The notes under the pieces: generated by a model
What the model saw: the letters and a program-made list of their open reading frames with translations, nothing else
What the model was told of the DNA's origin: nothing
The model's database searches: none
Part shown: positions 42,230 through 51,372 of the stretch, in pieces
Position numbering within the stretch: the first letter of the stretch is position 1
Layout of the letters: each line of letters opens with the position of its first letter
Source of the DNA: Marinobacter sp. THAF197a
GTDB taxonomy: Bacteria > Pseudomonadota > Gammaproteobacteria > Pseudomonadales > Oleiphilaceae
Assembly (NCBI RefSeq): GCF_009363275.1
Contig: NZ_CP045324.1
Location: forward strand, 1-64,000
DNA: 64,000 nt
Direction: 5' to 3'
Position numbers and translations under genes: made by a program

Positions 42230-43165
42230 TCAGTTCAGCTCCTGGCCGGGCAGTAGCACCTGCTTGCCGCCGTTGATCAGGTCGCTGATGCTCTGGGCTT
42301 TGCTGCCGGGCAACTGGACCGAAGTGACTTTCAGGGTGCCGGTGCCGCAGGCGACTTCAACGCCTTCTCTCTCGCGACTGATCACGGTGCCTGGCAGCTT
42401 GTCGCTGCTCTGATCCAGTGCGCTGGCCTGATGAAGGCGGATGCGTTGCTCGCCGAGATCGGTAAAGGTGCCGGGCCAGGGGTTAAAGGCACGAATCAAG
42501 CGTTCGATCTCGATGGCGCTGCGGGACCAGTCGATGTGGCCTTCTTCCTTGGACAGTTTGTGGGCGTAGTTGGCGTCGGCATCGTTCTGTGGCTCAGGGG
42601 CCAGCTCGCTGTTTGCCAGTTGCACCAGGGCTCCCACAATAGCTTTGCCGCCCATGTCCGCCAGGCGGTCATGCAGGCTGCCGCCGGTGTCGTCGGCATG
42701 GATCGGGGTGCTGGTTTTCAACAGCATATCGCCGGTATCCAGGCCTTCGTCCATCTGCATGATGGTAATGCCGGTTTCGGGGTCGCCGGCGGCAATGGCG
42801 CGCTGGATCGGGGCGGCACCTCGCCAGCGTGGCAGCAGTGAAGCGTGGATGTTCAGGCAGCCGTGGGTGGGGATATCCAGCACGGCTTTGGGCAGGATCA
42901 GGCCGTAAGCGGCCACAATCATCACATCTGGCTTTAACGCAGCAAGTTCCTGCTGGGCGTCTTCCGGTTTCAGGCTGACCGGTTGGAACACCGGAATGCC
43001 GGCGTCCAGGGCGACCTGTTTGACCGGGCTGGGCATCAGTTTGCGGCCCCGGCCGGCGGGGCGGTCTGGCTGGCTGTAGACGCCCACCAGGTTATAGCCG
43101 GCTTCCAGAAGGGCTTTCAGGGCGGTGGCGGCAAAATCCGGCGTTCCGGCAAAAACAATGCGCAC
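42230..43165 (-). CDS. fmt: Methionyl-tRNA formyltransferase
   Basis: 311 residues. It formylates initiator Met-tRNA using 10-formyl-tetrahydrofolate. The motif ASLLPRWRGAAPIQRAI and the catalytic zone HGCLNIHASLLP are present, plus the C-terminal OB-like domain. It lies downstream of def, but a hairpin terminator at 43195-43217 stands between them. Confidence 0.96.
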   Translation of the reverse strand: MRIVFAGTPDFAATALKALLEAGYNLVGVYSQPDRPAGRGRKLMPSPVKQVALDAGIPVFQPVSLKPEDAQQELAALKPDVMIVAAYGLILPKAVLDIPTHGCLNIHASLLPRWRGAAPIQRAIAAGDPETGITIMQMDEGLDTGDMLLKTSTPIHADDTGGSLHDRLADMGGKAIVGALVQLANSELAPEPQNDADANYAHKLSKEEGHIDWSRSAIEIERLIRAFNPWPGTFTDLGEQRIRLHQASALDQSSDKLPGTVISREREGVEVACGTGTLKVTSVQLPGSKAQSISDLINGGKQVLLPGQELN

Positions 43166-43194
43166 GGTGGTTGCTTCTCTGTGTCGTTGATACG

Positions 43195-43217
43195 AAAAAA
43201 CCGGGTCGTAACCCGGT
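43195..43217 (-). terminator. Hairpin terminator between def and fmt
   Basis: ACCGGGT pairs with ACCCGGT around CGTA, with A6 on the plus strand giving T6 for the minus-strand transcript. It may limit read-through from def into fmt. Confidence 0.8.
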
Positions 43218-43245
43218 CTGAATTCGGTTCTGTGCTGTTGGCGCC

Positions 43246-43749
43246 TCAGGCGCTTTGCTTGTGGAGCTTTTCCAGCTTCTTGCGAATGCGGTTACGCTTG
43301 AGCGAGCTGAGGTAGTCCACGAACAGCTTGCCGTTCAGGTGGTCCATTTCATGCTGGATGCACACCGCCAGCAGGCCGGTAGCCTCGAGTACAAAGTCTT
43401 CACCGTTACGGTCTTTGGCGGTAATCCGGCAGTGTTCGATGCGCTTCACGTCTTCATAGAAACCGGGAACCGACAGGCAGCCTTCCTGCATGGCTTCCAG
43501 CTCACCGTCCAGTACTTCTACTTTCGGGTTGATGAACACCCGGGGCTCGCTCTTGTCTTCCGACAGGTCCATGACGATGATCTGCTTGTGCACATTGACC
43601 TGAGTAGCCGCCAGGCCAATGCCGGGGGCATCGTACATGGTCTCGAACATGTCGTCGATCAGCTTGCGGATGTCGTCGGTCACTTCGTCCACCGGCTTGG
43701 CGATGGTGCGAAGGCGCGGGTCCGGATACTCAAGAATCTCTAAAATCAT
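43246..43749 (-). CDS. def: Peptide deformylase
   Basis: 167 residues. Removes the formyl group from nascent proteins. All three motifs are present: GIGLAATQV, EGCLSVPG and the metal-binding QHEMDHLNGKLF. Divergent from the LysM gene. Confidence 0.97.
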   Translation of the reverse strand: MILEILEYPDPRLRTIAKPVDEVTDDIRKLIDDMFETMYDAPGIGLAATQVNVHKQIIVMDLSEDKSEPRVFINPKVEVLDGELEAMQEGCLSVPGFYEDVKRIEHCRITAKDRNGEDFVLEATGLLAVCIQHEMDHLNGKLFVDYLSSLKRNRIRKKLEKLHKQSA

Positions 43750-44048
43750 AATGCTTTGGCTTCTCTGAAATGCGACGGCGGTCTGCGCAAATTTTCTCCA
43801 CGAATCTATGATGGGGAGAACGTAATGGCTCTATTATCCGATAAATTGTCGATTGAGTACAAACTGATCAGTTAATAGTTAAAATCTTTCAGCCATACTG
43901 AAGAATTTACTGGAAGAACAAAAGATAACATCACAAATACCCGAACATCTTCTATAGTAACGGGAATAACAACGTAATAAGCTGCGGGGATACCGCTGCG
44001 ACGTTACCCAACGCAAAGATTCAAGGCACGCGATCAAGGATATAGACA
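43750..44048. other. Intergenic region between def and the LysM gene
   Basis: About 300 AT-rich bases between divergent genes. It should hold both promoters. A TATAGT at 43953-43958 is a fair -10 for the LysM gene, but no matching -35 is clear. No reading frame, RNA gene or repeat was recognised here. Confidence 0.5.
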
Positions 44049-45065
44049 ATGAGGAAATTGTTGTACGCTCTGGCAGCGACGGCGCTGCTGTTTACTTCCT
44101 GGGCCCAGGCACAACCGGAGCTCAGGTCTGATCATCCTGAGCGTTACACTGTCGTCAAGGGGGACACCCTTTGGGACATTTCAGCGCGATTCCTGAACAA
44201 CCCCTGGTACTGGCCGGAAATCTGGCACGTTAATCCGCAGGTTGCCAACCCCCACCTGATTTACCCGGGTGATCGCCTGGCGCTGGTGTACATCGATGGC
44301 AAGCCCCGCATTACCAAGGTGTCTACCAGCGATGTCGTCAAGCTGTCACCGCAAATCCGCTCCGAAGCGATCGACACCCCGATTCCAGCCATCCCGCTGG
44401 ATGCCATCAGCAGTTTCCTGACCGACACCCGCATTGTCTCGCCGGCTGAAATCAACGGCGCACCTTACGTGCTCGAAGGTGAAGATGGTCGCATCATCAC
44501 CGGTGCCGGTGACCGGGTTTATGCCCGTGGCCAAAAGCCGGCCGACCGGGTTGGCGTTTTCCGTCGGAGCAAGGAATTTGTGGATCCGGAAACCGGTGAA
44601 TTCCTGGGGCTGGAGGCACGCAGCATTGCCAAGGGTAACATTACTGCGGAAAACGGTGATGTACTGACCATGACCCTGACCCGTTCCAGCGAGGAAGTGC
44701 GCATCGGTGACCGCCTGCTGGTCAACGAAGATCGTCGCCTGACCACCAACTTCGTGCCCAGCTCTCCGGATGAGGAGATCGAGGGCCGGATGATTTCCGT
44801 GGATGGTGGTGTTAACCAGATTGGTCAGTACAACGTGGTGGCTATCAACCGCGGCGAACGTGAGGGCCTGATGCCGGGCCACGTGCTGGCAGTGATGAAG
44901 AGCGGTAACCTGGTCCGTGACCCGGTCACCGGTGAAACCATTGAGCTGCCGTCCGAGCGGGCTGGCCTGCTGATGGTGTTCCAGTCTTACGAAAAGATGA
45001 GCTATGGCCTGATTCTTCAGGCGACTCGCCCGCTGGCGGTGGGTGATCGGGTCAAGAACCCCTGA
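44049..45065 (+). CDS. Secreted LysM-domain protein
   Basis: 338 residues with a signal peptide ending near WAQA-QPEL. A LysM domain follows (YTVVKGDTLWDISARFL ... LIYPGDRL, about 34-80), which binds peptidoglycan. The remaining 250 residues are beta-rich with no known enzyme motif. Homologues sit beside def/dprA in Pseudomonas. Probably periplasmic, role in cell-wall upkeep unproven. A hairpin terminator follows. Confidence 0.88.
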   Translation: MRKLLYALAATALLFTSWAQAQPELRSDHPERYTVVKGDTLWDISARFLNNPWYWPEIWHVNPQVANPHLIYPGDRLALVYIDGKPRITKVSTSDVVKLSPQIRSEAIDTPIPAIPLDAISSFLTDTRIVSPAEINGAPYVLEGEDGRIITGAGDRVYARGQKPADRVGVFRRSKEFVDPETGEFLGLEARSIAKGNITAENGDVLTMTLTRSSEEVRIGDRLLVNEDRRLTTNFVPSSPDEEIEGRMISVDGGVNQIGQYNVVAINRGEREGLMPGHVLAVMKSGNLVRDPVTGETIELPSERAGLLMVFQSYEKMSYGLILQATRPLAVGDRVKNP

Positions 45066-45099
45066 TCACCCCTGTATGGGCTTGTCTGTAATGAGATAG

Positions 45100-45135
45100 A
45101 ATGGCCGGGCCGGAGCGCCCGGCCATTATCGTTTT
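45100..45135 (+). terminator. Terminator after the LysM gene
   Basis: An 11-bp stem (45100-45110 with 45117-45127) around a GC loop, followed by ATCGTTTT. The T run is short, so partial read-through into dprA is possible. Confidence 0.65.
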
Positions 45136-45149
45136 CAAGGATGAAAAAG

Positions 45150-46295
45150 ATGTCTGCACCTACCTGCCTGGAATCGGCCAGCGACCGCTGGCTGCTGTTG
45201 TCTCTTTTGCCCCGGTTTGGCCTTCGCCTGCGTGAGCGGATACACGCGAATACCGAACAGCTGACCGATATTCTCGACATGAATGCCGCCACCCTGAAGG
45301 CCCTGGGCCTGACCACCGATGCCATTGAAGCGGTGATGGCCTGGCAGGCCGACGATTCCGGGCACCCGGTCATTGTAGAGGCCGGCCGCATTCGCTCGGC
45401 CAGTATGGCCTCCGGGATCTTCCTGATGGGCTATGGAGAAGCCGGATATCCGGATGCACTCAGGCATATTCATAACGCCCCGTTGTTGCTGTACGGTCGG
45501 GGTGATCCCGACTTACTGCGCAAAGACCAGCTTGGCGTTGTCGGCAGTCGCAATGCCACCCGGGCCGGACTTGAGCATGCTCGGCAGTTTTCGGCAGAAC
45601 TGAGCCGGCGTGGACTTCTGATCACCAGCGGCCTTGCCCTGGGTATTGACGGTGCCGCCCACGCCGGCGCTCTGGATGCTGGTTTTCCGACCATTGCCGT
45701 GGTGGGCTGTGGTCTCGACCGGTTGTATCCGGCGCAGCACCGAAAACTGGCCGAGCGCATTATTGAGCAGGGGCTTATTATCTCGGAATACCCGCCCGGC
45801 ACACAGGCCCGGGCCGCCCATTTCCCGCAGCGGAACCGGATCATCAGTGGCCTGAGCCGCGGCGTGCTGGTGGTTGAGGCAAGCCTCCGTAGCGGCTCGC
45901 TGATAACGGCCAGAACCGCGCTGGAACAGGGGCGCGAGGTGTTCGCCATTCCCGGCTCGGTGCACAGCCCGGTGGCTCGGGGTTGTCACCAGTTGATCAA
46001 ACAGGGCGCAAGGCTGGTGGAGACCGCTGATGACGTTCTGGAGGAACTGGGCACCTGGTGGTCGATGCAGCCCGCATCGGAATGTGATCAAACCGGCCCC
46101 GCAGAGCAGGATTTGTCCGGGTTGGACAGTCGGGAAATCGCGGTGCTTGAGGCTTTGGGGTATGATCCACAATCTACCGATGCACTGAGCCAGGCTACGG
46201 GTCTGCCAGCGGATCAGCTGATGCAGTCTTTGTTGCTGCTGGAGCTGGAAGGGTTGGCTAATTCCGCTCCCGGTGGTTATCTCCGGGCGGGCTGA
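45150..46295 (+). CDS. dprA: DNA processing protein DprA
   Basis: Loads RecA on incoming single-stranded DNA in natural transformation. About 381 residues with the Rossmann-like core GVVGSRNATRAGLEHAR, ITSGLALGIDGAAHAGAL and FPQRNRIISGLSRGVLVVEA, and a C-terminal winged-helix-like part. ATG 45150 is better spaced from AAGGA than ATG 45141, which is three codons upstream. Followed closely by tsaC. Confidence 0.93.
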   Translation: MSAPTCLESASDRWLLLSLLPRFGLRLRERIHANTEQLTDILDMNAATLKALGLTTDAIEAVMAWQADDSGHPVIVEAGRIRSASMASGIFLMGYGEAGYPDALRHIHNAPLLLYGRGDPDLLRKDQLGVVGSRNATRAGLEHARQFSAELSRRGLLITSGLALGIDGAAHAGALDAGFPTIAVVGCGLDRLYPAQHRKLAERIIEQGLIISEYPPGTQARAAHFPQRNRIISGLSRGVLVVEASLRSGSLITARTALEQGREVFAIPGSVHSPVARGCHQLIKQGARLVETADDVLEELGTWWSMQPASECDQTGPAEQDLSGLDSREIAVLEALGYDPQSTDALSQATGLPADQLMQSLLLLELEGLANSAPGGYLRAG

Positions 46296-46340
46296 CGGTG
46301 CATTATTTGGGTTCGACCAACCGGATAGTACAATTTCGTT

Positions 46341-46913
46341 ATGTCAGCGACGTCTCCCCTGCATTCATGGCAGCTCCATTGTGCCCGCCGCACCGTTCTG
46401 GCCGGCGGCGTTATTGCCTATCCCACCGAGGCCGTCTGGGGGCTGGGATGTGATCCCTGGAACCGCGAGGCGGTTGAGCGCATCCTCGAATTAAAGCAGC
46501 GCCCGATGCACAAGGGCATGATTCTGGTGGCTGCGTCTATTGATCAGGTGCGCTTTCTGCTTGATCCTCTGCCCCGGGTACTGCAATGGGAAGCCGAGCA
46601 GCACTGGCCAGGTCCGATTACCTGCCTGGTACCGGATGTGCTCGAGCAGGTGCCGGACTGGGTGCGCGGCAAGCATAGCACCATTGCGGTTCGTGTCAGT
46701 AACCATCCGGTTGTTCAGGCTCTGTGTAATGCTACTGGTATGCCGCTGGTGTCCACGTCCTGCAACCCCGCTGGCCGGGCGCCGGCCCGCAGCATCTGGC
46801 AGGTACGCCGATACTTTGGTGGTGAGCTGGACCGCATTGTGCCTGGAGCACTGGGTGGCAACCGCAAGCCCAGCCGAATCATCGATATTGTTACCGGAAA
46901 ACAGTTTCGCTAG
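46341..46913 (+). CDS. tsaC: L-threonylcarbamoyladenylate synthase (TsaC/YrdC)
   Basis: 190 residues. First step of t6A modification at position 37 of ANN-decoding tRNAs. It shows VIAYPTEAVWGLGCDPW, LKQRPMHKGMILVAA and STSCNPAGRAPAR, typical of the short TsaC form. Forms a run dprA-tsaC-hemF-aroE. Confidence 0.94.
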   Translation: MSATSPLHSWQLHCARRTVLAGGVIAYPTEAVWGLGCDPWNREAVERILELKQRPMHKGMILVAASIDQVRFLLDPLPRVLQWEAEQHWPGPITCLVPDVLEQVPDWVRGKHSTIAVRVSNHPVVQALCNATGMPLVSTSCNPAGRAPARSIWQVRRYFGGELDRIVPGALGGNRKPSRIIDIVTGKQFR

Positions 46914-46921
46914 GAGATTGC

Positions 46922-47851
46922 ATGTCACAGCAGCCGGATACCCAAGCCGTTAAAGACTATCTGATCGGGCTTCAGGAGCGCATCTGTCAGCGGCTTGAGG
47001 CGGTTGATGGCGGGGCAGCGTTTATCCGTGACAGCTGGCAGCGCCCGGAGGGTGGCGGCGGTATCAGCCGGGTGATCAGCGGTGGCAAGGTGATCGAGAA
47101 GGGTGGTGTGAATTTCTCCCACGTGATGGGCGACACCATGCCGGCTTCCGCCACCGCGCATCGACCCCAGCTGGCCGGTGCACCCTGGCAGGCTATGGGC
47201 GTGTCACTGGTGATCCATCCGGAAAACCCCCACGTGCCGACCTCCCACTCCAATGTGAGATTCTTCATCGCCACGCCGAAAGATGCCGAGCCGGTGTACT
47301 GGTTTGGCGGTGGCTATGACCTGACGCCCTACTACGGCAACCAGGAAGACTGCGTGCACTGGCACCAGACCGCACGCAACGCCTGTGCCCCGTTTGGGGA
47401 TGACGTCTACCCCCGGTTCAAGCAATGGTGTGACGACTATTTTTATCTGAAACACCGGCAGGAACCCCGGGGTGTGGGTGGGTTGTTCTTTGACGATCTC
47501 AACACCGGAGATTTCGCCCGGGACTTTGCCTTTATGCAGGCCGTGGGCGACAGTTATATCGAGGCCTACGAGCCGATTGTGCGGCGCCGGATGGCCCAGC
47601 CCTGGGGCGAGCGGGAGCGGGAGTTCCAGCTCTACCGCCGCGGGCGCTATGTGGAGTTCAACCTGGTGTACGACCGGGGCACCCTGTTTGGTCTGCAATC
47701 CGGCGGCCGCACGGAGTCCATTCTGATGTCGCTGCCACCGCTGGTGCGCTGGGATTATGACCGGCAGCCGGTGCCCGGCAGCGAAGAAGCCAGGCTGACA
47801 GACTACTTCCTGACGGGCCGTAACTGGCTGGAGGGCGCCAATGACCAATGA
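46922..47851 (+). CDS. hemF: Oxygen-dependent coproporphyrinogen III oxidase
   Basis: 309 residues. Converts coproporphyrinogen III to protoporphyrinogen IX in haem synthesis. Motifs RVISGGKVIEKGGVNFSHV, WFGGGYDLTPYY and GVGGLFFDDLN are diagnostic. AGGAG stands before the ATG. Its end overlaps aroE by 11 bases. Confidence 0.97.
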   Translation: MSQQPDTQAVKDYLIGLQERICQRLEAVDGGAAFIRDSWQRPEGGGGISRVISGGKVIEKGGVNFSHVMGDTMPASATAHRPQLAGAPWQAMGVSLVIHPENPHVPTSHSNVRFFIATPKDAEPVYWFGGGYDLTPYYGNQEDCVHWHQTARNACAPFGDDVYPRFKQWCDDYFYLKHRQEPRGVGGLFFDDLNTGDFARDFAFMQAVGDSYIEAYEPIVRRRMAQPWGEREREFQLYRRGRYVEFNLVYDRGTLFGLQSGGRTESILMSLPPLVRWDYDRQPVPGSEEARLTDYFLTGRNWLEGANDQ

Positions 47852-48668
47852 ACTCTACGCGGTGGTGGGTAACCCCATCAGCCACAGCAAGTCCCCCAGG
47901 ATTCACAGTCTGTTTGCCTGCCAGACCGGCGAGCCGGTGGAGTACACCGCCATTCAGGCTCCGATTGATGAGTTTTCCGCCACCGTGCGGCATTTTTTCG
48001 ACCGGGGCGGCAAGGGGTTGAATGTGACGGTGCCGTTCAAGGAACAGGCTTGGACCCTGGCGGACCACCGAACCCCACGGGCCGAAAAGGCAGGTGCGGC
48101 CAATACCCTTTACCTGGATCAAGAAAACGAGCTGGTGGCCGATAACACGGATGGCGTTGGTATTGTCCGTGATTTACAGAACAATCACGAGGTGGCGCTG
48201 AATGGCTTGAAGGTGCTGGTGCTTGGCGCTGGCGGTGCCGTTCGGGGCGTAATTGGGCCGATACTGGCCGAACAGCCGGCAGCGTTGACTATTGCCAACC
48301 GAACGGTGGCCAAGGCGGAGGCGCTGGTCAGGCTGTTTGCCAGAGAAGCGGGCGCCACGGTCTTGAATGCCTGTGGATTCGAGGCGCCGGATCAACCGTT
48401 TGATCTGATCATCAACGGCACCAGCGCCAGCCTGCAGGGCGATTTGCCACCGGTATCGGCAAATGTGATCGGGCCGGCTACGGTGGTGTACGACATGATG
48501 TATTCTTTACAGACCACCACGTTCAACCAGTGGGCCCTGGATCACGGTGCCCAACGGGTATTTGACGGTCTCGGGATGCTGGTGGAACAGGCCGCAGAGT
48601 CATTTTTCGTGTGGCGGGGCGTGCGCCCCGAGACCGCACCGGTCATTGAAGAGTTGAGAACCGACTGA
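47841..48668 (+). CDS. aroE: Shikimate dehydrogenase (NADP+)
   Basis: 275 residues. Reduces 3-dehydroshikimate in the aromatic amino-acid pathway. Substrate motif NPISHSKSPRIHSLF, catalytic Lys in NVTVPFKEQAW, DNTDGVGIVRDL, and NADP loop GAGGAVRGV followed by NRTVAKAEAL. Coupled to hemF. Confidence 0.96.
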   Translation: MTNELYAVVGNPISHSKSPRIHSLFACQTGEPVEYTAIQAPIDEFSATVRHFFDRGGKGLNVTVPFKEQAWTLADHRTPRAEKAGAANTLYLDQENELVADNTDGVGIVRDLQNNHEVALNGLKVLVLGAGGAVRGVIGPILAEQPAALTIANRTVAKAEALVRLFAREAGATVLNACGFEAPDQPFDLIINGTSASLQGDLPPVSANVIGPATVVYDMMYSLQTTTFNQWALDHGAQRVFDGLGMLVEQAAESFFVWRGVRPETAPVIEELRTD

Positions 48669-48703
48669 GGCTGCGTTTCCGGGCCGTTCAATAAGGGTTG
48701 TTG

Positions 48704-49477
48704 ATGGACATTCTCACGCTTGTCGGGTTGCTTGCCGGAATTCTGATTGTGGTTCTGGCCATGTTGGCTAACGCCACCGCACTCACCTTCCTGAACCTGC
48801 CCGGGCTGGCCATTGTTCTGGGTGGCACCTTTGCGGTGACGCTGATCAAGTTCCGCATGCCGTCGGTGGTCAGCGCCTTCAAGCTTGCCATGCGCACCGT
48901 CTTCACTGATCGCCTGCCACGGCCAGCGGAATTGATCCGGGAAGTGGGCGTGCTGGCTCGGGTGGTCCGCAAAGAGGGTATCCTGGGCCTGGAAAACCAT
49001 GAGACCGACGACGAGTTCCTGCAAAAAGCCATCAACCTGTGTGTGGATGGTCATCCACCGGAGCTGGTGGAGGAAGCCCTGCTGCAGGAAACCCAGCAAA
49101 CCGCAGAGCGTTATGAAGTGGCTGAGCGGGTGTTCCGGGGTATTGGTGAATCCGCGCCCGCCATCGGTATGCTGGGTACCCTGGTAGGGCTGGTGCAGAT
49201 GCTGAACACTCTGGATGACCCTTCCTCCATTGGCCCGGCCATGGCCATTGCGCTGCTGACCACCCTCTATGGCGCCTTTATTGCCCAGCTGATCGCCTTA
49301 CCCCTGGCAGACAAGCTGCAACTCAAGGCGGAAGACGATTCTCGCAACCAGATGCTCATCATTACCTCCATCAAGAGCATCATGCGCGGCGAAAACCCCA
49401 GGGTCATGACAGAACTGCTGTCGTCTTATGTGACACCGGAACACCGGACCAACCTGGAACCGGAGCGGGAGGCCTGA
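48704..49477 (+). CDS. pomA: Flagellar motor stator protein PomA (sodium-type)
   Basis: 257 residues with four membrane segments. The last two (ESAPAIGMLGTLVGLVQML and AMAIALLTTLYGAFIAQ) match sodium-driven PomA/MotC rather than proton-driven MotA. The cytoplasmic loop (about 50-145) has charged residues that contact FliG. ATG 48704 is chosen over two TTG codons just upstream. Paired with pomB three bases later. No other flagellar genes are in the window. Confidence 0.92.
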   Translation: MDILTLVGLLAGILIVVLAMLANATALTFLNLPGLAIVLGGTFAVTLIKFRMPSVVSAFKLAMRTVFTDRLPRPAELIREVGVLARVVRKEGILGLENHETDDEFLQKAINLCVDGHPPELVEEALLQETQQTAERYEVAERVFRGIGESAPAIGMLGTLVGLVQMLNTLDDPSSIGPAMAIALLTTLYGAFIAQLIALPLADKLQLKAEDDSRNQMLIITSIKSIMRGENPRVMTELLSSYVTPEHRTNLEPEREA

Positions 49478-49480
49478 GGT

Positions 49481-50314
49481 TTGCAACCGGCGCGGCCACT
49501 GAAGAAAAACGCCCTTAAAAAGCGTACGCCCGACTGGATTGTCACCTTCGCGGATCTGGCAACCCTGTTGCTGACGTTTTTTATCCTGCTGTTGTCGTTC
49601 GCCGAGATGGATATCGAGAAGTACCGCGCCATGGCGAACTCCATGTCCCTGGCGTTTGGTTCCAGCAATGTGGTGGCCGAAGACATCGGCGGTACACCCC
49701 TGACCCTGATTGAAGCCGATACCGTATCGCTGCCGGAACCTTCTGAAAACCTGCAGGACCAGCCGGAGTTCATTGACGAGCGAACCGAGCGTTCGGAAAC
49801 GCGACAGATTCCCGGTGGCGTTCTGGACCTGGCCGGTCGCTTGATCCAGGAACTGGAAGCAGAGGTGGCTGCGGATACCTTGCACGTAAACTATGACGAA
49901 GATCAGGTGGTAATTCGGTTTTCCGAGGAGGCCACCTTCCGTTCCGGCGATGCTGCCATCATGCCCGGAATGATTCCGATCATTGAACGTGTTGTTGAGG
50001 TTCTGGCGTCTTGTACCGGTGATGTGGTGGTATCAGGCCACACCGACGATGTGCCGATTTCCAGCGGCATGTACCGATCTAACTGGGATCTGTCGGCGGC
50101 TCGCGCCGTGTCTGTGGTGCACGAGCTGGTATTGGACCGCCAGATTCCAGCAGATCGTGTGGTGGCTGCTGGCCGTGCAGAAACTCGCCCTCTGATGCCC
50201 AACGATAGCGCTGAAAACCGCGCGGTTAACCGCCGGGTCGAAATTGCTGTTCGTAACCCGGAGTGTGACGCCGCCGTCCCTACCCGTGATTTGCCTGTGG
50301 AAATCCTGCCCTGA
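49481..50314 (+). CDS. pomB: Flagellar motor stator protein PomB (sodium-type)
   Basis: 277 residues with one membrane helix (WIVTFADLATLLLTFFILLL) holding the ion-binding Asp, then the plug-like LLSFAEMDIEKYRAMANSM typical of PomB, and a C-terminal OmpA-like peptidoglycan-binding domain (VVVSGHTDDVPISSG ... NRRVEIAV). Start appears to be TTG 49481, with GGGAGG in the end of pomA. Works with PomA as a torque-generating ion channel. Confidence 0.92.
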   Translation: MQPARPLKKNALKKRTPDWIVTFADLATLLLTFFILLLSFAEMDIEKYRAMANSMSLAFGSSNVVAEDIGGTPLTLIEADTVSLPEPSENLQDQPEFIDERTERSETRQIPGGVLDLAGRLIQELEAEVAADTLHVNYDEDQVVIRFSEEATFRSGDAAIMPGMIPIIERVVEVLASCTGDVVVSGHTDDVPISSGMYRSNWDLSAARAVSVVHELVLDRQIPADRVVAAGRAETRPLMPNDSAENRAVNRRVEIAVRNPECDAAVPTRDLPVEILP

Positions 50315-50423
50315 TTGCTTATAGCTTGAGCGTAGATTCTCATAGTGCATTCATATAAGTGATGCAGATTCAAAGCCTTATACTGTGCCGCTCAAACCTT
50401 GGCAGATAACGGGAGTTTTCAGC

Positions 50424-50741
50424 ATGAGCGGACCAGATAAACCAAAGGTTATTGGAGAGGAGTGGAGTGACGAGCGGGTTAAAAGCTTTCTCGATCTGTC
50501 ACCCTGGGACAAGAACCTGAACCCGGATCATTTCGTGCTGATTCGTGCCTATGAGTCCATGCGTGCAGGTGATTTCGAACGGTTTTTGGCATTCTTTGTG
50601 GAAGCCGGCCGCGACCTGAACGCCGAAGATGAGCACGGCCAGACTATCCTGGACCGGGTGTCACAACACCGTCGCAGCGGTGATTACGCTCAGGCTCTGG
50701 AAAAAGCCGGCGCAAAACAAAAGGCAACGGCCGGGAACTGA
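50424..50741 (+). CDS. PA4642-family small protein
   Basis: 105 residues, soluble, similar to the PA4642 family of unknown function. Core VIGEEWSDERVKSFLDLSP and FLAFFVEAGRDLNAEDEHGQT (ankyrin-like tail). ATG 50424 follows GGGAG; codons upstream to 50385 lack a ribosome site. Confidence 0.8.
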   Translation: MSGPDKPKVIGEEWSDERVKSFLDLSPWDKNLNPDHFVLIRAYESMRAGDFERFLAFFVEAGRDLNAEDEHGQTILDRVSQHRRSGDYAQALEKAGAKQKATAGN

Positions 50742-50761
50742 GCCCCGGCCCGAACATCGCC

Positions 50762-51217
50762 TTACTGCACTTCTACTTCGATGGCTTTGGGCTCTTTGGG
50801 TTCGGCCTTTTGGATGCTCAAAGTCAGCAGGCCGTCCTTGAAGCTGGCTTTCACGCTGTTCTCGTCCACATTGTCCGGCAACGTGAATCGGCGCAGGAAG
50901 CTACCATAGACCCGCTCGATGCGATGGTGCTTCTTGTCACTGGACTCTTCCTCATGCTTGCGCTCGCCCTGAATGGTGAGCACGCCATCGTGTACTGTCA
51001 CCTTCACATCGTCCTTGTTCATGCCGGGTAATTCGGCTTCCACAGTGAAGGCTTCGGCCGTTTCCTTGATATCCACAGCCGGAGCCCAGTCGCTGCGACT
51101 GAACAGGTCTTTACCTTCCCGTTCGCCATTGGTGCGTGCTACCCCAAACATCCGGTTGTAGCGGTTCATCATGTCCTCGAATTCGCCGATCGGATTCCAG
51201 CGGGTCAGATTGCTCAT
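50762..51217 (-). CDS. Hsp20/alpha-crystallin small heat-shock protein
   Basis: 151 residues. Alpha-crystallin domain from APAVDIKETAEAFTVEAELPG to about 140, with ELPGMNKDDVKVTVHDGVL and LPDNVDENSVKASFKDGLL; ends IEVEVQ. ATP-independent holdase. ATG 51217 has GGAGGAG upstream. A sigma-32-type promoter lies at 51334-51361. Confidence 0.94.
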   Translation of the reverse strand: MSNLTRWNPIGEFEDMMNRYNRMFGVARTNGEREGKDLFSRSDWAPAVDIKETAEAFTVEAELPGMNKDDVKVTVHDGVLTIQGERKHEEESSDKKHHRIERVYGSFLRRFTLPDNVDENSVKASFKDGLLTLSIQKAEPKEPKAIEVEVQ

Positions 51218-51333
51218 AGGGAACTCCTCCTTTAACGATGTCGAACCTGAGATTGTCTTCAGCTTCGCTCGCGGAACAGCTCCAAACCGGTGGCGCCAGC
51301 CGGATGGACTCCGTGAACTTCTGCTATTCACGA

Positions 51334-51361
51334 ATATAGGTTCGGCCGGTACCTTTTCAAG
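51334..51361 (-). promoter_or_regulatory. Heat-shock (sigma-32) promoter of the hsp20 gene
   Basis: On the minus strand CTTGAA (51356-51361) is followed after 14 bases by ACCTATAT (51334-51341), which fits CTTGAA-N13-15-CCCCATnT with two mismatches in the -10. It stands about 115 bases before the start codon and overlaps the end of the neighbouring sulfatase-like gene's intergenic gap. Confidence 0.65.
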
Positions 51362-51372
51362 TGCTCTACTGG